Origin: Monarcha castaneiventris obscurior | Taxonomy: Eukaryota > Chordata > Aves > Passeriformes > Monarchidae | DNA: 64,000 nucleotides | NCBI GenBank assembly: GCA_026261815.1 | Contig: JAMPIT010000379.1 | Span: 20,014,501 to 20,078,500 of the forward strand | Direction of reading: 5' to 3' | In this document: one piece after another, positions 40,401 through 54,300 of the stretch | Position numbering within the stretch: the stretch's first letter is position 1 | How the letters are laid out: every line of letters starts with the position of its first letter | The notes under the pieces: generated by a model | Told to the model about the DNA's origin: nothing | The model's input: the letters and a program-made list of their open reading frames with translations, nothing else | Databases searched by the model: none | Program-made: the position numbers and the translations under genes

Positions 40401-43400
40401 TGGATTTACAGTTCCTGCACTGCGTTTGGAAATGCTAGGGATAAATTTTCACAGACTGTAATGGAAGAGTCACACATCTGAGACACTGCTTCCGTGTGTC
40501 ATCATGCATATGTTGGAAGATATGAAGCAAGTGGGGAGAAAAAAGCCTTCAAATGAAACAAATTTTTAATGAGCATGCTCAGGTAAAGATGAACAGAGCA
40601 GAAAAATCTGTCTTCTTTTATTTGATTTGCTGTCTATGTTATCTCAATAGCTGTAATTTGATTTGGGGGTTTTTATTGTAACTGATGCCATTTTTAGAAA
40701 ATCATGTCTCTTTATAGGTTAAACTGTAATTGAGTTTTTCCCGCTTTCTTAACTTCAATTCCATCTTCTATGCAGATGGTGCCTTTTCTTGTGAAAGTCA
40801 AGCCAATTAAATAGCTTTAAATATTTTTGGAAAAACTGACTTATTACTTACTTTCCTAGATGTTCCACTAAAATTAAATTATTTTTAAAGAGATGAAAAT
40901 ATCTGCTTTCCAGAAAGCTCACTCTAAAAGCTTTACTATGGATTACATCAGATCCACAGGGCTCTATGTAGGTCCAGACCCTTCTGGAGTAGAGCAATGT
41001 GTAGAATTGGAAGTAACTGCATTTAGTGCTCATTGCAAGTAAGTCAAGTAAACCAAGAGATGTATTTTTGTGGGTTTTTAAATGTTTTTTGGGTTTTTTT
41101 CACTTCTTGAAGTTATGTCACTCTGAAAGGGAAGAGAGGACGGTATCCTATCCCAAAGAACTCCAGTGAAGAACGTTTATGAGAGAGGGAATGGGGTTGT
41201 GATTTCTCTCTCTGCTTCCCAGCCTTTGAATATTTTGACCATAATTCTTTCATTTAAACAAAAAAACCCAAAAAACCATAGGCAATCAACTCTCTATTTT
41301 GGATTAAAAAGGAGACATAATCCACTTGACTTCAGTTGAGATGCACTGAATATTGCAATGAAAACTTTGGGAAGAAGAAAGAAACACTAGTAACAAAGTC
41401 TTCTGAACTGGAGGAACTAACTTGAGTATACAGTTGGGGTGGCATTTCCTAAAATCTCAAGTATTAGGCTTAACAGTTGGCAGGTACAAGAGGCAGAATG
41501 AAACCCTTTTGACAGAGTCTACTAATTATTAATTTTCCATGATATTTAAATAAAAGATAGGTGAGACTAACTGAACTGGAATGTGTACTAGTGGAAAACA
41601 TATTTTCTCTACTAATTGATTCATCTGACTGAATAGCAGTGTTTTTCAGTGCCAGCCACACAAATGACTGTTGATGGGAATCATTATGTCCAGGTTTGCA
41701 CTTCCTTTCAGTGGGAACTGCTATTAACATCTAAATGCCTACAGAAGCAAAGCTTTTATCCTCCCCCTGCTATGACAGTTTGTCATTATGAATTCCATTT
41801 CAACACAGTGAGCTGAACAAGGTGCACAGATGAAGTGGGGTACAATTTACTTTTACACAGCTAATACATTGCTAATTACAACTAAATAAATATTGAAACA
41901 GGAATTTCTAATAACATTAACCATTACTCTCTTTTAAATGTGTTTTGTTGGAGGACTGTTGAGAACTGTAACCACAATTTCAAGTATAATGAAGCAGAAA
42001 TAAAGGGTGTTATTATTTTTAGCTTTCAGTAGTGAGGTGATTGTTTGCCTACAATAGGCCAATGCAAACATCCAGTGAAGTTGAGGTTTATGCCATTAAT
42101 AATAAATAAATTAATCCTGATGAACTTTTACACCTGAACTTACTTGTTTTAATTCTGGAAAAAAATATAGAAAACTGAAAATCCCTACAGAGGCTTTCTA
42201 AATACCTCTATAGATGTCATCACACCTGTTTCTCATGAGAGCTGGAAAAGAATGACATTTCTAAAACCAGAAACATTCCCTGCAGGTACTAATATAAGTT
42301 GGTACCAAACTAGGACCTCCTGTCCCTCCTGCTGTTGGCCTGTTCTGGGCAAGTCCCTCTCCTACCTTCTCCAAGATCCCACACCATAGCAATCCCCAGG
42401 TCAACACATCTCAGCTGGGACCCTCTTTCCACAGCTATTTGTCCTCAGCCAAGAAGCCCACTGCCAGAAACAGCATTAGGAGCTTTTCTCTTGTCTAAAG
42501 GGAAATTTGCAACTGAGGATGGAAGGACTGTGTAGCTGTCTTGCAACACCATAGAGAAGCCCTAGTAGAAAAGAGATATACCACGCTGATCCCCACTAGA
42601 GTTATTCATTTTAATTCACCCTGACCCGTACTAAAGGGCATTGCAGACAGAACAGGACACATCTCTCCTTTGACTAGTTGCTTTTAGGAAGCAGAGTACC
42701 TTGGGGCCCCCCCAACAGCCTGTGCAGATGCACTCAAGCATCAGTACTCGGCAGGGTCCTTGTGCTGGGCATGTTCTGCGTGGTGTGCCCTGGCAGGGCA
42801 TCTCCAGATGTATTACAGGGAGGGTAGGGAAGTCTTTTCCTGAGAAAACTCTTTTCCTGGGAGGCAATGCCTCTCAACAGCCACACTGAGATAAAGAGTG
42901 AGCCTTTTGTCAATAATGCATTGGCACTTCACCTCTAAGCCACTGCCTTTGTAGGCAAGGTCATAAATACAAATAAACTTTTTACAGGATGCAGCACAGA
43001 GACCTTGAAATAAGGGGATGAGTTACCTGTCCATGCTTGAGCAGATCCTGAAAAATAGGGACTCAATATACTGTTGTACAGGGACAATACAGACACAGCT
43101 ACTATAGTTCCTTTACATCATCACAACGCAGTTGGAGGCAACATATTGAGCTTGTGTTCTCTTTGGAAAATAAAACAGCTGCATCTCAAAAATCATTAAG
43201 ACCTGTTTATTTGTGTCTGCGTTTGTTGTCCCAGGGCTGTATCTGCATACAGATTAATACATGCGTGCCCAGAAGATTATCTTGTAGGCTTAAAAGAAAG
43301 GCTTTTAAAAAGCCCTGTCCTTATTTATGACAGCAAGAAGTACAGGGGAAATTACTACAGACTTAAATGCAGTATAATCTAAGGACTTGTATGGTTTTTA

Positions 43401-43579
43401 CCTTATTTTAGAGTTTAGATTTGTGATCTTTTGTGATAGATACCAGTCTTCAACATTGAAAAGGAGAGAATATTAATTCTGCTGGCACAAGTCCTATTTC
43501 ACACTCCTTCTCAAGTCATAGAAAAACAGGGCCAAAGTCCTCAAAAAATTTGGAATAATTCTTCTTAATAGTTCTCAGT
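37441..43579. other. Intergenic, no gene recognised
   Basis: No exons were recognised. The stretch 38,800-39,200 is very AT-rich, then shows 'GGATAAAAGTCTCC' and C-rich text. This could be the remains of an LTR, but I could not match it to a family. The rest is ordinary AT-rich DNA. Confidence 0.35.
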
Positions 43580-43599
43580 TATTGTATCCAATAACAACT

Positions 43600-43830
43600 A
43601 CAGGGAGCAGAGGAGGATGGAAGGGAGGCGCGGAAAAGGGAATGCTCTGCAGCAAAGGAACCCTGGGGCTCCTGGTGTTTCCCTGGCTCCTGCTGCCATC
43701 TAGCGTTGTGCCGGGAGCGGTGAGGGGCGCGGCTCTTGGGCGTTTGCGCATCTTCCCCGAGACCGCCCTCCGCCTGCGTCCGCGGGCAGGATAAAATAGC
43801 ACGGAACCGCCTCTCCCGGGACAGCAGCAC
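43600..43830. promoter_or_regulatory. CpG-rich patch with CTCF-like and TATA-like motifs
   Basis: About 200 bp with many CpGs stands out from AT-rich surroundings, about 4.5 kb downstream of the IMPA1 stop. A good CTCF core match lies on the minus strand at 43,693-43,706 (ACGCTAGATGGCAG, two mismatches to the usual core). On the plus strand, GGATAAAATAGC at about 43,788-43,799 follows the CpG-rich part and looks like a TATA box. No protein-coding exon follows on either side. It could be a promoter for a non-coding transcript, an insulator, or both. All function here is inferred. Confidence 0.45.
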
Positions 43831-46670
43831 AGGAAGATGTAACCCAGAAGGCTGAGGAAGAGCTCCTATGAAATTATTTATCAGTATTTCCAGTACAAGC
43901 ACTTCTAAATTAAGCGCTTGACGTGGTTGTAAACGTAGTCTCTGCTGAGCTAAGGAGAGACGTAACAAAATGTAAACCTTAATCTTCCACTGCATGAAAA
44001 GGGGAGGTCGGCTTACCCATTGCTATGGCACAACCATTGCTATTGCATTTTCTTCCTCTTTTCTTTCCACTTTAATGGGAGTACAGAGGGCCCAGTTCCC
44101 AACTAAAGCAACTTTTGTATAGAGAGAATCACCTCAGTGTAGAAATCATCACTGGGATTGTGAAAACCAAGAGTACGTATGACACAGTGTATGTAGTTAA
44201 TGTACCAGTCACCAAGAGAGGCTATAAGCTTCTGGAACAGGACGTACACTCACCATTATTTTTAGCATCTTAATAGCTTGAAATGTGCTCAAAAACTAGT
44301 TCTGCTTTGCTTTGGGAGAGAGCATTCCATTCTTTAATCCATTCCCCTCCTCAAACAGGCGGGAGTGTGTAGCTCTTTCATACAGTGCCATAATATGCTC
44401 TTGGCTGAGCGTGGGCCGCCAATTTGTTTGTTCCAAATGCTGCACACGGCTTTGAAGTGTGTCAGATTTTCTTTGCCCAGTTGTTTTAGCAGGCAGACAG
44501 CAGACAGTGGGCACAGAGGACATGTCAGAAGCTCCTCCTGATCTTTAAGAAGCTGCAGATCTTTGTGTGAAGATTGTACAAACAGGAGAGTGATGTGACA
44601 GGCTACACAGTCACTGTTGCTCTTGGTGCTGGATAAACAGTAATCCAGAGAGGAACTGATTTTGCTGTCCAGGAGATCTGGCTGACACTCTTGAGGTGTC
44701 ACCTCATTGACATCCTTGTGATGCTTGGAGTTTGTGCAAATAAAGGCAGCCGTGCCAGCTGCTGTAGATCCAAAACCAATGCACTGTTGGAGAGCTGCCT
44801 AAAGTCAGCACTTTAGCAACAGGATCAGACTTGCGAAGGAAGCAATTACCTCCCTCCCAGGTAATGAATAGAACTGAATTAGCTGCTGGCTTTGAGAGGA
44901 TGGGAAGAAGCTCATGAAAAGAAAGAGATGTTTGTTCCTTATTTAAAATGCTTCATTACCAAGGCCACGGTATGACGTTATATTCTAGTCAAAAAGGCCT
45001 ACTTCACACCGACATTAGACTAAGCAAAATTAAACCACAGCTTTAGGTCACACATATTATGAGGGATATTATAAGGGAATGGGGTGCAGAGGAGGGATCT
45101 CCTGCAGGCCTATTTAGGAGGGCTGGACAAGAGCCTGAAGCCTTTCGTGACTTTGGCAATTTTTCATGCTGGGAAAAGCTCTGCAGGATTGAATCTACTG
45201 GAATACTCTGCTGTGCAGCTAGAGCGAAGCTCTGCAGGCATCATAGGAAACAATTGCAAATTATCAGTAAATGGAGAGGGCCAGTGATGGGTGATAGCCA
45301 GGACAGTAGGCTAAGGACACCTCCCCTCCTGCACACACAGCAGTGGCAGAAGTCACCATTACCTATTTTGTAGTACTAATTGTTTCAGTGCCAGGCTAGA
45401 AGTCAGTCCCCTACTCTGAAGACCTTTGTTAAGACGAGCACTAGGCTCTACAGTAACTACAGTGATAATGTTGACCATTTAAATTCTCAAAGTAAAGGCT
45501 AAGGGACTGGTTACATTTGCTCATGTGGTCCTTTAATTTCCAGCACCATTTTTTAGATTTTTTCAATTGCTCCAGTAGCTGACTCTGTCCACTTGATCTT
45601 CTTGCACCTCTGAATGTTCTTCACTCAGAGCTGGGGTTCAAAGCACAGTGGAATTTGCCAGCTGAAGGCCCAGGCTGTTCACTGAAAAGCTGTGCAAGAA
45701 AGTTTCCTGTATACTGGACTGTTGATTTCTTCCTGAGGAATATTCATGACCTTTATTTGACAGTCTGTTCAGTCTGTGGTAACTGGTCTTTCTTTCCAAT
45801 TGTCTCATTGCCCAGAAAAAGCTATCTTATAAATACATAATTTTATCTTAAATTATTAAAAATAAAAAAATCTAAGAGGATTAATTCTGCCACTCCATCT
45901 TTCAAAGCAACAAAACCATACTTTTTATAGTTTTGAACATTCAGGGACTACCTCATATGTAAACTCTCAAAAGCATTTTGAAGACACAGAAACCTTGACT
46001 TCTCTGTTTCATTAGAAAAATTGTCAAAATTGCAGGCTAGAACAGAAACAAAATGTCTTAAAACTTAGTAATTGCATTTCAGTGTCCTTTCACATGACAA
46101 AAGAAGTGGCCACATATTAAAGAGGTACCTGAAAAGATAATGCTTAGCAAAGTGGCAAACTAGGATTTCTGATCCTCCTGAAAAGGTGGCTGAAATTAAA
46201 AAGCAAGCAGACAGTTGATAAAAACTGCCATTTAGAGAATGAACAAATTACAATTACACTAATCTCCAACATAAATAGAGTGAAGAGGGCCAAGATAAGA
46301 AATTCGTAAGAATTTTTCCCAGATAACATTATAAGGAAAGCTAACGATGAGAAAGCTACATGCCTCAACCAGCTGACAGACCTCCAACATAAATGACAGG
46401 CAAGATAATGCATAGCATTTGAGTCTGAGGTTGGAGATGATTAATGAATGATGACCTCATTGGAACAAGTGGAAATACTCACTCCAAAACCCAACTGCAG
46501 GTGCATACATAATCCCACACATGAAGGCACAACAGTTTATGATCTATGCACATCAGAGGCAAAGAAGAAAAAGTGTTCAACTCAAGACAGTTTGAGGCAA
46601 ACAGATCCAGCTTGACAGGTCAGAGCACTGCAGCCTGATGAATGCTAACAAAGAAAGCACAGCTGAAGCC
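43831..46670. other. Intergenic between CpG patch and IMPA1 3' end
   Basis: No exons of known genes were seen. Several frames of 60-120 codons (for example 44,334-44,702 minus) have no recognisable domain. No clear transposon was identified. Confidence 0.4.
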
Positions 46671-48304
46671 ACACTGCTGCTAAAGTTATTTATTTCTAAC
46701 ATGTTCTTCCATCTTAAGTACTTTTAAGTTATGCAGATTTTGTTATACAAAAGCCACAGAAATGGTACAGAAGACATCTCAAAAATAACCATGATCCCAC
46801 ACACATTGTTTACAGCAATAAAGTTACAGTGACATGCTCAAAAGGTTTCCATCCTTGTCAACAGGGATTTAAAAAGAAAAATACTTTTAAGTCTGACTTT
46901 TTGGGAGGACCTTTAAATAGCAGGCTGACCTTGCTAACATTAATCATCTGGCATTAGATACATCTTAAGTCTTTCTGAAAAATCTGCAGAAATCAACTGA
47001 TACAAAAACCTGACATTAGTAATATGCAATCTGTTGAAACTTCAGTATACCATTTTTCAAAATAAAAATAGTGGGACAGCAGTACAAAAAGCCACGCTTT
47101 CCATTGCTGTGTCTTCACTAAACAACCAATGAGACAACTTTCTTTTCAACACAAAAAAAAAATCTGTCTAAAAACTGATCTGACATCCTTTTTTTTTTAA
47201 AGTGCATTAATTATTTGAACAGTGCACTGATGCTTTTAACAATCTTAAATACAGAAATGCAGAGAACCAGTATAATTTTCAGAGTTCACAACAACTGGCA
47301 ACTAGAACTAAATCACTAACATTTCTTAATTTATAAACCCTTCAGGTTTATAAATTATTCTTCTGTGTACATCCTGTAAAACACAATGGAAACCTGGTCC
47401 TGGTTGGTCACTGCTTTCGTAACTTACAGAAAATTATGTAAAATATATGGACTAAGGGTTAATTTTTTTTTGCCAGCAGAAGTACTGAAAACTCTCTTGG
47501 ATTTAATGATTCCTTAGACTCCGAAACACTCATCCATGAAAAAACTCAATCAAAATTAACAAAATTAAAATCATACTGCATCTTAATTTCAAGTAAATAC
47601 ATTTGGTGCTAGGTATGCTCAGAACTTAATTTTCAAAGATGCACATATTTTCTGGCACATTAACTATTACTTTTGAAATTGCAATGGATTTGCAAGTGTA
47701 CTGGCCACATAGGAGGCTAAAGAAGAGACTGTGTCTACCTACCATCAGAAAGGTAAAAGAATGGCTACAAAACCAATGATACATAAGTACTAACAGCTTT
47801 AAATTGTTGCCAAAATTACAAGCAACTAACAACTTTGGAAGTGTGTGAACTACCTCTACAAAAACTGCAATGAGGTAAGGAAATGGATATACTGGAGACC
47901 AGATAAAGACTGGATAAACAGTAATGCCTTCATCTTTTTGGGTTCAGGATCAGCTGTGATGATGTGGTGTTAGGACAGCGGTTTTTGGTTTTGTCACTAA
48001 CAGAACTAGAAATATTTATTGATCTATACATCAAAGAGTCTCTTGTTATGTGTTCCAGTGTAGTATAAAACTTGAAAATAGTAGTTGCATATATTTGCTT
48101 CATTTTCTAGATTTTTATCTAATTGTGAGGTTAAATAAAATACTCAACAGTTAAAACTTACTTAGAATATTGTACAATCTCAAAGCTCTACTTAGCAGCC
48201 ACACCAGTACTGAAAGACTACCATCTATTCAAGGTGTAGAACGACCACCATGTGGGAATATGAGACAACATTAGATAACAACATTTAAGGTGCAGCTTTG
48301 GTGT
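46670..48304 (-). promoter_or_regulatory. IMPA1: IMPA1 3' UTR with poly(A) signals
   Basis: Downstream of the IMPA1 stop, AATAAA occurs on the minus strand at 48,015-48,020 (about 285 nt after the stop) and again at 46,689-46,694. Using the distal site would give a 3' UTR of about 1.6 kb, and using the proximal one about 0.3 kb. The sequence is AT-rich with no competing exon. The choice of end is inferred. Confidence 0.45.
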
Positions 48305-51300
48305 TCAGTTGGTTGCATCATCTCTTCTCAGAGGAATTACTTGAAGTGCTTTGGCTATTCTCTCTCCAATAGCTTGACTACTTGCTGCAATTATTCTTCG
48401 AGACATCAAATCGAATGGTCCACCTAGAAAGCAAAGTAAACAAAGCAACCAGTTTATATATGGAGAAAATTGAAAGTTGGTATGAAAACAAGCACTGAAA
48501 AGATTGAGTGTAAATTAAACATTACTATTTAGAACCAAGTTTTGCCTCTGGACAAAAATGCATTTAACACAACAGGTATCTTGTATGAGCTGCATTTAAA
48601 TTCTCTTCGGTTTATGTTTACTGTCTTTTTTGACTTTTCCAGGAGTCCAGCCAAGAGAGTAAAGGTTTTCTTGCTGCTTAAGGACACACAATTAACATGT
48701 TCTTCATTTATTGATGGGTTGGGAACTGTTCAGTAGTGGCTGCTTGGAAAAAGGACTGAAAAGAACTTCCTGCCTTCTCATTTCAGCTACATTTTGCTCC
48801 CTGTTAGCCATTTAAAAGGACAGAAGAGTATTATGCAGGCCCATGTATTTACCTGTTATTACCCTGTATTTACCTGTTACATCCAGCAGTACTCCACCAG
48901 CTTCAGTAATAATGATTCCAGCTCCTGCCATATCCCAGCAGTGAATCCCCATTTCATAATAGGCATCGGCTCCACCCGTTGCCACAAGGCACATGTTCAC
49001 AGCTGCTGTACCAACAGCTCTAATCCTAAAGGAGACACAAAATGTTGTTTTAACTGAGAAGAGTTTGCAAAGAAGTTACAGTGTCTGTGTACACTGCACA
49101 GAGAACACAGAAATGTCATGATGGAAGTGAACTGAACTAGAGGAAGGATGATGAAATGTTCCAGTGAAACATAAAAAAAGGGAAGGAAGTGTTGCTTAAG
49201 TAGCTTGAAGAGTTTTCAAAATAAAGCAAATTTTCAGAAATTACGCTTATAAATTCTGTTGATCAATTTTGGTTTAAACACATCTTAAATAATTTCTTAA
49301 ACTAAAACATATTATGGAATATAATTTCCCATGAAACAGTAACAGATAGTCTATTTTGCTCTTTGAATACAAGAATTCAAGGATAGTGTACACTTCTCAG
49401 GGCTGAAAAACCATTTTTGTCAGTTCCTCTGGTGATGCTCAGTAAACATCTCTGACTTGCCAAACCCTCTAACAGTAATCACAAAAAACAAATTACACAG
49501 CATAAATTTGGTCTGGTTAACTTCACCAAACTCCTGTGTCACAAATTCCAGTTTCTTTTGGAAATGCCAATGCACTTACTTAGCCAGTAAGTGTGAATTC
49601 CATAAATACTGCAGTTATTTCAACTAACAGTAAACTGCACATTAAATTGTAACTGATAGCACCTAAACTATTGCAAGAAGCAACTTAAATCAACTCCAGT
49701 CCAAATTACGAATTTACGAATAAAATGCCGAAGCTGAACTCACAACACACCTAAAATGTGTTTCCTACTTTCATCCTAGCATATATTCTTTAACGGCATA
49801 GGTACAGTTTTTGGAAGTAGAAAAAATCAACATGTTAAGCATGTTAAGTGTTAAAACAAGAATCCTAAGAATCTCAACATAAAGCTTGTTAGATCAGAAA
49901 CATGAATATGGTTGAGAAACAAAAAACTGTCTACTGAAACCAACTTAATACAAAATGTTTTGTGGAAATGTAGACTTTGGCTTATCTAGAAGAGAGGAAG
50001 CAGGGAATGCAACCAACATAAGAGCAGTTTATGGGCAATTTAAACTACTCAGACAAATTAAAATGGTATGGTTTTGAAAGAGGAAAAGGAGATCTACTTT
50101 TGTCTCCTGAGATATATATTTATATATTAAAAAACCAACAATTTTCATTACTTAAAGGAAAGGAAACTAAGAAATGCAATACAGTTTCTGTTCATCTGGT
50201 TTTATTCCTTGTGTGTTTGTAGGGGGGAAAAAACCCCACAAAATTGCACATAATTTTTTAAACTAGTAAATACAACACTTTGTAATCCTACAAGCCCAAA
50301 CATGCTTTGCTTCTCAATACTGATTGTTAGTGTTCTCTTCTCTATGTCTCAGCTTGAAAAAGGTAAACGCAGTTTCTCTGTGGAAACTACTAGACAGAAA
50401 CATTTAAACTGTATTTCACATTTAAGGTGTCAAATATAATGCAACCAAAGTTTTCTATAAATTATCATATTTACAATATAACCACTGTCAGTATATATAA
50501 ATATATATAAAAATATGAAGTGTCTTATCCATGAATAGGAATACTGAGAAGTCTTTCCATATTAGAAAGAATTATTTTTATAGCCTCTGGATCACGATTT
50601 GACCCCAATTCTGTTACTAAAAGGGATTTTGTAATGTCTGGAAAAGAAACAAAACCTCATTCTTCCAATGGCACAATTTAAATAGTCACAGTAACTAGCA
50701 GAGTTTACTTCATTGCTTTCTTACAAGACTGAATAAAAGTGAGGTATCTTAATAAAATATTACATATATCAAACATATAAAAATCTTATTATCTTATTAC
50801 TTGGAAAATGGCGGGAAAAAATAAAATACAATGAAAGAAGCATGATCTGCTCCAGTTGTGCATATACATTAATCAATGACAGTACTAAATAAAACTCTAT
50901 TGCTAGAAAAATTAAACAGTCTTGAGATACTTAAAAGCTTGAAGCACAGACTTTACTTGATGTAGGGTTGTAAGCATAGAGGAGTGCTACTGACTTAAAC
51001 CTACAGGTCCCACCTGGGAGAAGGTGAATTGTTTGGCAGATTTGTTACACTCTAAAGAACCAGTTCAAACTGATTGCAGACATATAGGGAATAAAAACCA
51101 AAGAAACAAACTAACAAAACCACAATACAGACACAAGGGGAACAAAATCTTCAATTGCTGAGTCCTGATTTTGCACAGATCACATCATATGCATCGAAGA
51201 GAACATAAAAGGTGTTTCTCAAACCTAAACAGCCATGGCCAAAGAAAGTCTTGCAAAACAAAACTATGAGCTAAGAAATACCAATATATCCAGGTATGAA

Positions 51301-54300
51301 ATTTCTGCTGTATCATTTGCAATCTGGTAATTACCAGAAAGAAGCTGTTCAGTTCACCTTACCTTCTTGGCCCGATACTTGAAGTTTCTGACCATTGCAA
51401 AATGCACCTTTTCCTTTTCTGGCAGTATACATCTTGTCTTCTACACAACTATACACAATTCCAAACTCTATCTGCAAGAAAAAGGAAAAATACCTTGAGG
51501 TTTTTTTCCCTTTCTTCCTATTTACTGTGAAATAGGAAATTACAGAACTTAGCAGTAACTAGAAACAAGCAATTAATTTGGGTTTGATTAGATATTAAGT
51601 AATAAAAAGTATACCTTTTTGTTTACAACAAAGCCAATTGAAACTGCCACAAATGGAAACCTACAAAACAAAACATTTCACTAATTTATAGTGAGATACT
51701 AAATTTCTTTCATTACCATGCTTACTCTTAATAAAGACAGTGTTCAGCTAAACGTATATTTCAAAAACAAACTTGGACTATATAGGACATAGTTTGCTGG
51801 AATTTGCACAATTTAGCTGAAAACAGAGCAAACAACAGTGATCACCATTTGAAACAAAACTTCTCCAAGCACAAGGGTCTGTCATTCCTGTTACAGCTGT
51901 TCCTAGCTTACGGACTGTTCTTTACAGCCAAAGAAAGCAAACAAACATCTATGCTACTAACCTTTCTCAGAAGGAACAAGATGGTCTCATTAAAAGAACC
52001 AAGTTACCTCTCCCCCCGCCTCCCCTTTCTCCACCAAAGCCATGACCAACACAGATATTGAAGAATGCAGGAAGAGTGAAGACAGTGGGACTATGCAAGA
52101 CATGGTGGACTGCATCTCAGTTCAAGTTTGAAACAATCAACCAATTAATTTTTTTTCAATTCCCAGACATTTGTTTTAATTCTTTCTGCAAAAAATACCA
52201 ACTTTTAAGCCTGTACATTCAGCAGAATGGGTTCTTTTCTTATAACTTTCTGAACATGTTATTTAGCAGGATTCAGAAGCTGTGCACATAGCAGCAGTCA
52301 CTTCAAAACTGAAATCAAGCAGACTCAGAAAAGCTCACTGGGGCCAAAATCTATCCCATTTAAAAGACACAAGGAATAGGCTGTCAGCATTACACTGAAA
52401 CTCCCCTCCTCATCTCGGTGCAAAATACCACTGATAATTACTCGTGATATCCTGCTCTTATAGTTGGGGCTCCTAGATCTCAACGGATTTGAAATTTCTT
52501 AGAAATCAGCACTCGAAGCTGCTATTCCCTCTCTGAAGATGCTGCAACTTCTTATCCTGAGTCCTGTTCCTGTTGAAATCTGCCCATCTATCTTTGGAAT
52601 CCATGCCAAAGGCTGCTGACCCCTGCTATATAATACAGGCCTCTTACGGAACAACTGATGTAGGTGACAGACCAAGACTATGATAATACTTACAGGAATA
52701 TTAAAATGCTTACAAAAACTGCCCAATGGCTCTCAGTAAGCAGCAATTTCTAACTATTAACAAGTTAATAGTATATATTTCAAAGCAATTTAAAAAATAA
52801 AAGCAACCTTACTTTCATGGAACTGGAGAAAGAAAAAGGATTATCAGTTGAGGTTGCTAACAAAAAAATGAAAGGTGCACCTGTGTACAAAGTTGGTAGT
52901 TCCATCAATTGGGTCTATAATCCATGTGGGGTTGTCTGTCAGAATACTGCCCTCTCCAGCTGCAACAGATTCTTCTCCAATAAAGCTACAGTAGAAACAT
53001 ATTTAAAAGATAGAAAGAAATCGTTTAAAATGTCTGAATTACAACACTGTCCTTGACACTGAAATTCTTAATGGAGTACCACCAGTGATCATACACAAAA
53101 AGCTGAGAAAAACATGATTTATCCCAAAAGCACCAACCACATCTGACCAAGCTTGCATCAGTATTTATGATGTCTAGGATAAGCACACTATGTGGGGAAA
53201 AGAATGTTATATTTCAATATAGAAATAATACCAGAATTTAGCATTCAGAACACTGACATTTTCATAGTTTTTCCAGTAACAGCATCATCAAATTTTGTTC
53301 AAAATACCTACAGCAATTTACACCTTTCATCTTATTTGTGCTACACAACATTATTTTTTAGCTTGTGTTTTCAGTGAAGAAAGCCTTTATGTATCTGAAC
53401 ACTGCAGCAACTGTTAAATTTGGAGACTGATTTCAACCCAAATATGACAAAGTTGTTAATCTCAAAACTTTAGTTTTACAAACATGAAAAAACAGTAACA
53501 CAGTAATGGGATGAAATTCAAAGGTGAGCTCACAAAGAAGACGGGTGAGGGCATGCTCAGCCACAGTACTAAACCCTAGGGACACAGAAGGCACAGTGCC
53601 ATAGCACCCCAAAATTCACAATTTTTGCTGCTCATGAAAGCATTTTGTTTGGACTGCAAAATTATTAGAATGAGTCTAAGTGGGTGGAATTCTCCTTGAG
53701 GCCTTTTGCAGGTTGTCACAATTCATCACACATTACTCAGCCTATGAAAAGTTTGCAGCAAACACATGCTTTCCTCCACTAACATGTAAAATGAGAACTG
53801 CTGAGAGCAAACAAATGAGGTCCCTTTAATATTGATTAGAGTTTTATGGTTAACTACAGAAGCGAAGATGACTAATCAGAAAGAAACAGCTTGCTTCCAA
53901 AAAGCAGCAGACCTTCAGAGAGATGGGACTGAATTATAAGTGGATGAGTAATTCACTAGGAAGAGAACTTCAGCACCATTATGTCTAATGCAACACTGGT
54001 TACCTAAAATAAAATGAAGCTAAAATATTCTAAAATGCTTATCAGTGTCACAGAAACTGTTATTTCAAGGTCATTCCACAAGTCTGTATGATTACACTAA
54101 TTTGGTTACTGAACTTCTGCACCACCTCCGTTGTTCCAGTTCTACAGAGATTTCTTACATTCCACAGATACAGCTACAGTAACAAAATCTCCAAGAAAAT
54201 GCAAGAAAAAAATAGCAAACTGACTTTAAGGAAACTGTATTAAACTTGAGCCATTATGTCAAAATGCTACAGACAGACCCATGTAAGCAAAATACATATA

